This document shows, piece by piece, positions 35,101 through 46,500 of a stretch of DNA of 64,000 nucleotides. The notes under the pieces are model-generated. The model was given only the letters and a program-made list of their open reading frames with translations. It was not told the DNA's origin and did not search any database. A program made the position numbers and the translations under genes. This DNA comes from Reticulitermes speratus. Its lineage: Eukaryota; Arthropoda; Insecta; Blattodea; Rhinotermitidae. Numbering within the stretch: the first letter of the stretch is position 1; each line of letters starts with the position of its first letter. Location of the stretch: assembly GCA_021186555.1 (NCBI GenBank), contig JAJKFL010000005.1, positions 8,335,178 through 8,399,177 of the forward strand, read 5' to 3'.

Positions 35101-38100
35101 CGGGTATATGTACTTGATTAGTAAATCTATGTTATCCCTCATTATAGCAGTTTGTTAATATAAATTTTTTTGTATGAATTTTTTCAACAGAATCAACAAA
35201 ATGTCAAAATGAACAAAAACTTCTAGTGACAATTGGCTGTTATCATCCTCATCATTACCTTCTTGGACTAATTTCATTAGCTGCTAAATGACCTGAATTC
35301 ACGTACGCATGTAAAAAAACGCCCATACAAATTCATTTTATATATTAAGGCAACAAAGAAATGTGTTGCATTTTTAAGACATGCTGCATAATCTGCATTG
35401 TATTTTTAAAAAAATGCCATTTATTTCATAATTTTGTCTTTTTCTGTTCAAATAATATGTTTTTCATAAACCATGCACTAAACTTTAAATACCAATCTGG
35501 TCATTTAAAGGTTAAACTACAGACTTTGTATTAAGCTTTGGTATTCCCATAGAAACCTCGTTCTGTCTACAGCACTGCATCTGTCTTGTCCACTTCAGAA
35601 TTCAACACTTTGATCCATATACATAATAATGCGTTCACAAACATGACTTTATAACTCTGACAAAATCTGTCTTTTTTTCTTGCCTTTTTGTAGCATTGTT
35701 GAAGTTCTGTGCAGACATTGAAAGTTACTTAATTTCACATTAAAGTTGTTAGAATAGAATACCCAATGGGTTAGAGCCTTTAGAGGCCCGATGCACGTAG
35801 GCCATTTTAACAGGCCCTTTGTGCCCCCCAAAATGCAGATGCTTTCTTAGAGTGTTGTGGCCCAGCATAAGGCCACAAACCCTCTAAGTTATACATAGCA
35901 GAAAAATATATCAAGTACAGGTTCCAGCCCAATAAACATATTGGATGAGCCCTCCCTTGCTAAATACCTTTCGGTTCCCCTTATGGAGCCCCTGTAAAAA
36001 GAAATGCTCCCCTTCCAAAGCCTTCCCTGACATGTCTCTCAGAGTCCCCAGTAAAAATAACCCCCCTCCATTTCCAGAGCCTTCTTATACATATCTTTAT
36101 AAGTCCCCAGCAAAGGAGCGCCCCTTCCAGGTTCCCCTCGCAGAGCTCCCACAGAAAGAGACACTCCATCTCCAGAGCCTTCTTTTACCTGTCTCTCAAA
36201 GTCCCCAGTGAAGAAGTGCCCCCTCCAAGTTCCCCCATTGGGGCCCCCATGGAGAGAAATGCCCGCCACCAGAGCCTTCTTTTACATATCTTTCAAAGTC
36301 GCCTGCAAAGGAGCCCCCCTTCCAGGATCCCCTCTCAGAGCCCCATGCAGAAAGACGCTCCGTTTCCAGAGCCTTCTTTTTACCTGTCTCTCAAAGTCTG
36401 TGGTGAAGAAGTCCCCCCTCCAAGTTTCCCCGACGGGGCTTCTATGGAGAGAGATGCCCCTTTCCAGAGCCTTCTTTTATATATATCTTTACCCGAAGAG
36501 CCTCAGTCCCCCATTCTGTCCCACAGCTGTCTTTAAGCCAGACAAACCCTTGGAAATCCACAGGAACCTTTGGGCAACTCCTATAAAAGGCAATGCTCCG
36601 TTTCCAGAACCATTGATTAATTCATTCATTCATATCTTTCGGAGTCCCCACTTAAGGAGCTCTCCCACAACACACGGGGAAAAGAATACAGTCACCGTAC
36701 ACGGAGCCCATGCGGACGGAAGGCCTACATACAATGGGGTGGGGCCTGGTTCCCCAAGGGGATCATTCACGACACTGCTATTTACTACCCCAGTGCTATG
36801 CAGCCTTCGGCACGATACTTTCCACCTTGGTTTGGGTAGACCACAGCCCCGTTAGCCAGTGTGTGTCGTAGTAACCCTCTACAGTGTATCCCCTCTACAC
36901 CTGTTACCACTTCTCATGTGACCCAGGGTACAGATTGCCAGGATGTGTCAGAGTAGCCCCCCTCAGGGCACCCCCTCCACACCTGTTACCATCCCACATA
37001 ACCCTGAGGTGCAGACAAGGGGTTGGATTTATGGGAGGCCATTAAAGTTTTTACAAATGATTATTGTATTGTATCTCAGCTATGTGCGAGCATTGCCTGT
37101 TTCAAATAGTTTTATCATTTAATACAGTTATTGTTCTTATTGGTGACTTTTGGAATGCAAAGACCTTTCTTTGTAGTTTGTTTGGTTGTTTGTTGTCATA
37201 TATAATTGAAATATTTCTTTTTGTAAGTAATTGATTGATCATATTATGCCCAGTTGTCAGCAAGTACTGAAATATTCTTTTTGTACTGTATTTCTGTCAT
37301 AATAACATCTGAAGACATTTTGGGTGATAAAGAATTAAAGGATATGTTTTGCTGTTTCACTTCATGTACCTGAACTTCATACCTCTAGTGTGGTGTCCAC
37401 ATATGAACGTATTACACCTGTTAACAAGGTGCTGCGGAAAGCTTTTTTCTTCCATTATTTATTGTAGCTTATTTCACATAACCCAAATTAAGATTGTGGA
37501 ACAACTTGTGCATGGTGGGTCAGTGCACTAGTGTCTTATATCAGTTGTGATGTTTCAAATGTCAAAATACCACATACACAGTTATCAGTGGACCATTCAC
37601 ATGTGACATATATGTGAAAAGCGGTAATACAAGAAAAGTAAAGAAAAAAAAAGTGCAGCTGAAGTTTCAGAATGTCTCACTTAACATACAGCAGCTGTCC
37701 CTATATATATAAATTATTTAAGGCAGGTGGGGTCGTTACTGGATGGAAAGATTAAAAGTCTAAATTTGGTAGATTGCATGTTAAAGAGAACTGGATGAAG
37801 TCATTGCCAGTCTTGTATATACCATATTTGCTCATGAAATTTATGCACCCTTGTACCTACACATTCATGTCTGAAAGTCGTAGTGCATAAAGTTTGTGAA
37901 TACTGTGTTGTAGAATGTAATTTTTGTGTGTTCAGTTCTTTGCAGTATAATTGTGAACTATTTTTTAACTGGTATATTTACTCATGTTTGACACAAATTC
38001 CTGCTCATTATTGCTTGCCTAATCTAAAATGATATTAAGGCTGCATGCACCTTGACTGTAATGATTACAGTGACAACAACATTATTGTTATGAGGGGACT

Positions 38101-40531
38101 GTTGATGCACGTACAATATATAATTCAGAAAGTGATACCTCCTCTTATTCATGCTGTTTACCAGTTAGACATGTGAAAGCCTCCCAGAAATTCACTACAG
38201 GATTGCTGAAGGTACATTTATTTTTCAATGTAGTCTCCATCTTTGTCAGCAGTCTTCTTCCACCATTGACCATTGACCAAGAGCATGTATTCCCATCTGG
38301 TAAAAGTTGCTCTCCCTCTGCAGTCATTGGAACACGGTGTTCTGCAGCACCCTGTCGTCTGCTTAGTGATGTCCTACAAGCTGTCTTTCGGAGTCCCCAC
38401 TTAGGAGCTCTCCCACAACACACGGGGAAAAGAATACAGTCACCGTACGCGGAGCCCATGCGGACGAAGGCCTACATACAATGGGGTGGGCCTGTTCCCA
38501 AGGGGATCATTCACGACACTGCTATTACTACCCCAGTGTCATGCAGCCTTCGGCACGATACTTTCCACCTTGGTTTGGGTAGACCACAGCCCCGTGCCAG
38601 TGGTGTCGTAGTAACCCTCTACAGTGTATCCCCCTACACCTGTTACCACTTCTCATGTGACCAGGGTACAGATTGCCAGATGTGTCAGAGTACCCCCTCA
38701 GGCACCCCCTCCACACCTGTTACCATCCACATAACCTGAGTGCAGACAAGGGTTGGATTTATGGGAGGCCATTAAAGTTTTTACAAATGATTATTGTATT
38801 GTATCTCAGCTATGTGCGAGCATTGCCTGTTTCAATTAGTTTTATCATTTATACAGTTATTGTTCTTATTGGTGACTTTTGGAATGCAAAGACCTTTCTT
38901 TGTAGTTGTTTGGTTGTTTGTTGTCATATATAATTGAAATATTTCTTTTGTAAGTAATTGATTGATCATATTATGCCCAGTTGTCAGCAAGTACTGAAAT
39001 ATTCTTTTTGTACTGATTTCTGTCATAATAACATCTGAAGACATTTTGGTGATAAAGAATTAAGGATATGTTTGCTGTTTCACTTCATGTACCTGAACTT
39101 CATCCTCTAGTGTGGTGTCCACAATGAAATATTACACCTGTTAACAAGGTGCTGCGGAAAGCTTTTTTCTTCCATTATTTATTGTAGCTTATTTCACATA
39201 ACCCAATTAAGATTGTGGAACAACTTGTGCATGGTGGTCAGTGCACTAGTGTCTAATCAGTTGTGATGTTTCAAATGTCAAATACCAATACACAGTTATC
39301 AGTGAGCATTCACATGTGACAATATGTGAAAGCGGTAATACAAGAAAAGTAAGAAAAAGTGCAGCTGAAATTTCAGAATGTCTCAGTTAACATACAGCAG
39401 CTGTCCCTGTATATATAAATTATTTAAGGCAGGTGGGTCATTACTGGATGGAAAGATTAAAAGTCTAAATTTGGTGGATTGCATGTTAAAGAGAACTGGA
39501 TGAAGTCATTGCCAGTCTTGTATATACCATATTTGCTCATGAAATTATGCACCCTTGTACCTACACATTCATGTCTGAAAAGTCGTAGTGCATAAAGTTT
39601 GTGAATACTGTGTTGTAGAATGTAATTTTTGTGTGTTCAGTTCTTCGCAGTTTAATTGTGAACTGGTTTTGTAACTGGTATATTTACTCATGTTTGACAC
39701 AAATTCCTGCTCATTATTCTTGCCTAATCTAAAATGATATTAAGGCTGCATGCACCTTGACTGTACTGATTACAGTGACAACAACATTATTGTTATGAGG
39801 GGAACTGTTGATGCACGTACATATATAATTCAGAAAGTGATACCTCCTCTTATTCATGCTGTTACCAGTTAGACATGTGAAAGCCTCCCAGAAATTCACT
39901 ACAGGATTGCTGAAGGTACATTTATTTTTCAATGTAGTCTCCATCTTTGTCAGCAGTCTTCTTCCACCATTGACCATTGACCAAGAGCATGTATTCCCAT
40001 CTGTAGAAGTTGCTCTCCCTCTGCAGTCATTGGAACACGGTGTTCTGCAGCACCCTCTCTTCTGCTTAGTGATGTCCTTACAAGCTGTCTTTCAAAGGAC
40101 CAAATAGGTTAAATTCTGATTATAAAGTCACATACTGTAGGGTGGTTGTGGCAACACTGCCTATTCCGATTTTGTGACGGCCTTAGTAGCCTTATTGTGT
40201 GTGGGCTGGCATTGTCATGGAGAGCAATGTATACAAATGATGAAACACAAATTGAGAATTTTATCAGTAGTAATATTATTACACACGTAGCGTAGTGTAC
40301 AGTGTATGTGAGCTTATGCTGTTCACTTGTAGGTTTTGCATACCTGGTTTGACTTTGAAGTTGGAGGAACTATGAAACTGGAGGACGAGGAGGAGGAAGA
40401 GGAAGAAGAAGAAGAAAACAATGGCAATGACAGTACTAATACTGGAACTAGTGAGAAGGTAACATTTCCTGTTATGAATTAGACAAGGCATGATACAACC
40501 AGAGTGCATCATTCATCTACAGGCTGTAACC

Positions 40532-40564
<33 letters not shown>

Positions 40565-43500
40565 GACTGACTGACTGACTAATTAACTCACTCACTCACT
40601 CACACACTTGGTGCAAGACCAAAACCCTTCTTGAGCAGTTAATAGTAAGCTAGTCAGGAAAAGTTGTGTGGAACCTAACAGTTCATGTAGCATTAAACAT
40701 ATACCGTTACCTGTTTGCATTTGAACAGGTTGGCTCTACTAATAGAGCATCGGATTCAGAAGTCGAATTGCAGGAATTGCAGGAAGTGATTCGATTGGTG
40801 CGGGAAGGACCGCCCCCCCCTTACCCATTATTGCTGTACACAATAATGAACTCTGATAATAAGTGAGTATAATATAATAGACAAATGAAAGTGTAGTCTT
40901 TATCTGTGTGTGAGATTTGAGGTACTCACAGCAGTGAAAATTTAGATTGTGTCTTCTGGGTAACGGGCAGCATAGTCTTTAAGGTGGTTTGCATTATTGT
41001 GCTGCAGTCTATGTTCATCTGTAATGTAGTGCTGACCATAAGCACTAAAATTGTGTATTTATCATCCTTTTTTAACATTGAAACCTGAAAGTAATTCAAG
41101 AAGCAGGCAAAATGGAAATTACACTGCTTGTACAAGGGTGTTCTGAAGTATTGCCTCCATATTTGTATCTTTACAGCCAGGCAAGGTATTGAAATTAAAC
41201 AAAGCATAAAATATAGTTCAGATTGTGTACTTTGTTTCTATACCTCACATTCCCACATAGTCCTGTCTCATTCGATACAACGCCGCCAGTGCTGAACTAG
41301 TTTTTCGAACCCATCGGTATAGAATTTTTCAGGTTGTTCTTGAAACCATTTTGCCATAGCAGCTTGAACTTCTTCAAAACATGTGAAACAATTGCCTTTG
41401 AATGTTTCTTGAGAGCTCCAAACAACCAGAATTCTTATGGTGCCAAATCCAGGCTGTAGGGGGGGTGTGGAACAACCTAAAATCCGATAATCTCTACCGC
41501 CACCAAAGTGACAGCACTAGTGTGGGGTCTGACATTATCATGTTGAAGAAGAATGGGTTTTTTTTTTCAGACAAATGCAATAGATTTGTTCTTTCAGCAT
41601 TTTTATGGTCTTCACGTAAGTGTCGGGGTTGATTTCTGTCGATTTTCTTGAATTAGTTTGTCGAAGTTTTGCCTGTTCAAATCGTGGGTTTTGCTGACAG
41701 GCCTTCCACACTGTGGCTAGTCGTTCAGGTCCATATTTCTGCTACTGTCCCTTGATGTTATTACCCAACAATGCACAGTACTTATGTCCACAGTTATCTT
41801 CACCACAGAAAGCCAATAATTGCCAGTGAATTCCTGTAGGAGTTTCATTTTCGCAAAAACACAACAGCAGCTCGCTGTTTGATGCACTTTGACACAGTTG
41901 AGAACGAGTCATGCATTTTGAATGGAATGTGACACAAACTACTATGTATACCAAGATGTACTCCAGGAAAATTGAAGCCCATGGAACAGTGAACAAGTTC
42001 GGACAAGTACCGCTTCAAGGTCACACCACCTGCGCGAGATACATGCGCAGAGGCATTACTTTCAGAACGGCCCTTGTAGAAAACAAAATGTTGATTTCTG
42101 AGATAAAGGAAAAACTTTGTGAACATGTAAGTGAGAAGCAGAAGTTAGGATGTGTTGTATCAATCGGGATTGATGATTTTCTTGCAAGAAATGGTTTTTG
42201 TATTAATTAAAAAGGAAGTTTGTACCAATGGTAGGATTCTGGTTTGGGAAAATACAAGGCTGTTGTGTACGTGAATGAAGAACATTACATTTGAGTTTCA
42301 AAGCATTTTGTATTATGTACTCTTATACCACACATGTATACTTTAACCTTTATCTTACTGGGGTGGGTTTTTAAATTTTAGTGGGTGGTTTATGAAAAAC
42401 ATATTATTTGAACAGAAAAAGATTAAATTATGAAATAAAAAGCATTCTGTGCAAAATAAAACACATTATACAGAATGTCTTAAAAATTTCAGTAAATTTC
42501 CTTGTTGTCTAAATATATAAAATGAATTTCTAGGGACACAGGTGTTTAAAAGGTTAATATGTTGGTAAATTCACATAAATGTATTATTATTTTTTATCCC
42601 TTGAAAAGTGGCAGATCTGATTCAAGAGCATGGGGTTGAGTATTTGACAAGATATGGTGTTATGCTGATGTATCAGTAGTTCACTGCCTTCACAAATCAT
42701 ATTGTGTTCTGTGCTTTGTTTTGTACATTCACAATTGACTGTAGGTGTTTGTAAATAAAATATAAGAATAATGATAAGATGAAACTAACAACCATGTACA
42801 TCCATATCATTGAGTACTATCTTGCATCACGTTGTGCCACTGTCATTCATTCATTCATTCTGTAGTCTGTTTTGTGACAGATCAGTAGCCTCTTCCACAG
42901 CGAGTTCTCCACAGAGTGCGATCTAGTTTTTCAGTTTTCTGTATCCTCTTTTCCTTAAGGTCATCCAGTAGCTTCTTACTTCTTCTTCCTTGTCTTCCCA
43001 TCACTTCTGTCATTCCTCTACTTTCTGAGCCGCTGTCATGGCCAGTTACATTTTAATGCAGCCAGTTTGAGTAATGCTGAATATCTCAGCACTTTTGTAA
43101 GATGTTTCATACTTGGTTTATGTTAAATGTAAGAATGCTGTATTGTTTTACTACACTGTTTTGTGGTATGGAAATTAGGTACCTTTGTAAATCATGTGAT
43201 GACCTAAAGTTAAATAGGTACCAAGCCAATGCCCAGGCTGTATGGTAACATGTCCCCAGAATCTGCAAGCTCCATATGTTGCATCTTGTATCTGATACAT
43301 CCATGTGTATTGTGTTCTCAGTGTAGCATGTGGATGCACGTCGGGTGCAGTGGATGTACTGGCTGCTGGTTTGGGTTCTGAAGTCAGGCTCTGGGGCTTG
43401 ACCCAAAATAAGATGTTCAACACTGTAAATTGTAACGTTTCACAGATACAGCTGGCATGTGATGTGAGTCCCAGGGAGAGGTTAAATGGGTGAGTTAGAG

Positions 43501-46500
43501 TAACAAATGTTGTGTGATAGTTGTAGCTTGTTTTCTGCATTGAAGTTATCTGTATTAACTTTGGAACAGTTAAAGTGGCAAGTTCAGACTCACCGTAAGT
43601 CATGCAGACCATGGCGCATGGTGTCTAACATCCGACTGTTTTACACTTGCTAAGATTCAGCCCTCCAACTGTACTTCAGATAAAGTGCCATACTCTGTTT
43701 AATGTAGTCTTATGATAGTCCCTTGGCTTGATGATACAAATGCCCAGATGACAAAATCTTATTTCAGCCAGAACCTCATGGTCACTTGGGACATGTAACA
43801 TTGTTTCTTCTTTGTCATGGCATTTTTATTGCAGTCATTTTTATGGCTACTTGGATGTATTGAATGGGTTATGTGTAATTACATTGCAATAAATGTTATT
43901 ATTGTTTTCAGCTGTTATTGCTGTTGTATGTATAATAAAAGGTTCAATATCTGGCACCTCTGGGACCAGAGGGTTGCTGGATAGCGTGATCTCCCAAATG
44001 TTAGAACATAATGCCTAATGTGACAGACCTAACCATTTAATCTGTCACTTCAGTGGCCAGCTGACTTTGGCTGATGATGGGAGCAGAGCCACCTTAAAAC
44101 ATGTTAGGTTCTTAATGAAAGATTAGCTGATGGAAAAGTAATAGTCTGAAATTGTGTTGTGTTGTGCTGCAGGCCTGACAGTAATGCTGTCTGTTTGCGT
44201 GGTCACAGTGGATCTGTACAGGGCATTGCACACATTCCTGATGGACTGCTGGTGTCAGTTTCTCATGATGCAACTATGCGTGCATGGAGGAAGGATGATT
44301 TCTCATGTGCTGCCATCTACAGGTAAGGCAATATATTGCAGAAGAGTTTTCTGATACAGTTTGACAGTGGCTGAAATGTCTATTGTTCCTCCTCAACCGT
44401 TTGGTGCCAGAATTAAGTGCCCCATGTACTGTGCAAAGGACATGCAACTTAAATGGCCACCATTACTTTAAATGTCCTTGTTAATGACTTAGTCGGTGTT
44501 GGGTTTTATCAGCATTATGCTGCATGTCAACTGTAGTCTACTTTTGGCACCAAAGGGTTAATAATCATTCCATACAAAGAATAATAAGGAATGTAATTTA
44601 AAGCAGTCCACAACTTTCCCACCATTTATGAGGTTTGAATGAATGAATGATGAATGAATGAAGAGGTGAATGAATGATTGGCCCCACATGCAGTGGGCAG
44701 TTTGCAATAAATAGTGAGCTGTGATGCATGTGGAATGGATTCCTACAGTAGCATGATCTGTTCTTTCAGGGGACACAACTACCCCATCTGGTGTGTAGAT
44801 GTGAGCACACTGGGATTTTATGTTGCCACCGGTTCTCATGACCGAACAGCCCGTCTTTGGTCTCTGGATCGCACATTTCCATTAAGAATATTTGCTGGCC
44901 ACAACCAGGATGTTGAGGTAAGTTCTGTTCAACACCACTGACAATGCCTAATGCAGAGTTTGTGATACGCTATGCGCTAACCACAGTACTGTATTTCTCA
45001 GGCAGTGCAGTTCCACCCAAATAGTTCCTACCTAGCAACTGGCTCCACTGATAAGACAGTACGTCTGTGGGCTGTTAATGACGCCAAACTGGTGAGGGTA
45101 TTCCCAGGTCACAAGGGGGCAGTCCAGGCTCTGTCCTTCAGTCCAGATGGGAAGTTCATTGCTTCTGCAGGTAAATGCATGTTGTGTCCAGGTGCAGTTG
45201 GTTTTTGTGATAGATTACATTTCACATGTCACATAACCCTCAGTATGTAAAGACTGCAGTGATCCTTCTTCCACAGTCTCCCAGTGCATCCACCTCAATA
45301 CCACAATGTACCATTACTCTTATGATGGCACCTAGAAGACTGCATAGAGAAGTGTGTGTTACATTGTGTCATCCTTACAGATACTACTGTGCTAAAATTT
45401 GAATCAAATTTGCATCTTGTATTTCACTTCACTTAGTCTAAGCTCTTCTACTGCTAGGTGTATAAGATTTTATACATACTTCTTTGGTAAAACAGTGCAG
45501 CATATAGTCAGAAGAACAGGCAGCTGATCCACATACTGCCAGACTGTGTAACTGTCCCAAGTGGTCTTCTTGGCATTACATTTTTTTAATCCAAACTTTG
45601 TATTTGTTCCTTCCCCCAGTCATTCTGCATGTCTGTGTATGTAATCTCCTTAATTGTACATGTGGTGCAAAAATGATGCATGTGACTGACATAACATTTG
45701 TATCTCATCAGCAACTACAGTTTTTATAATAAAAACTTGTCAATTCTATATTAACCTTTAAACAACCTTTTAGAAATTTATTTTATATATTTAGGCAACA
45801 AGGAAGTTTACTGCATTTTTAAAAATGCTGCGTAATCTGTTTTATTTTCTAAAAAAAAATGTCATTTGTTTCATAATTTTATCTTTTTCTTTTCAAATAA
45901 TATGTTCTTCATAAATCATGTGCTAAAATTTAAATCCAACCCAGTCATTTAAAGGTTATTAAAATTATTGTGGATCAAATACAGTTTGCCTCATAATGTA
46001 GAAAGTAGTCCTACCATACAATATTCCATGGAAACTCGACCAATTTTGGAGTTAAAATGTTGGCATAGAGATATGCACCCAATCCTCACTCGAGGAAGGT
46101 GTTTCATTGTTGTGTGCATTGCTTATAGAAACATAAAACTATGTAACACAGTTTCAATGGGCCATGTGTGCAGCCTGATCCCTTAACTGTTTTTAGCATA
46201 ATATTACGTAAAACCTGGAAGATGCCGTACTGTTTTTATATAGTATTTCGGTCTGTTTTACCACTTCATATCATGTTTTGTCCATGGTATTTTGTTTGGA
46301 GGAGGAACACTGACAGGTGCTGCACTCTAGGAGAAAAATTGGTATTATATGAACAGTTGTTGTCTTTTCTAAGTAGGCAGTGGTTGGAAAATCTTTATTT
46401 ATATTTACCATGCTCTGATTTTTTATTATAAATAATTTAAAGGGCCAGAACTGTGTGAGACAATACTGCTATCAGAATATAAACAGATAAGAGGCTAAAA

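Noticed and set aside
34725..35117. 130-codon open frame
   Set aside because: The peptide belongs to a high-copy repeat family and sits in an intron with no exon signals.
36208..36855. 215-codon open frame on the plus strand
   Set aside because: It lies across a minisatellite and the duplicated segment inside a TAF5L intron; the openness follows from C-rich repeat units.
43322..43480. Use of the donor at 43480 for TAF5L exon 7
   Set aside because: Both donors keep frame; GTGAGT after 43489 is closer to consensus than GTTAAA. It could be a minor isoform.
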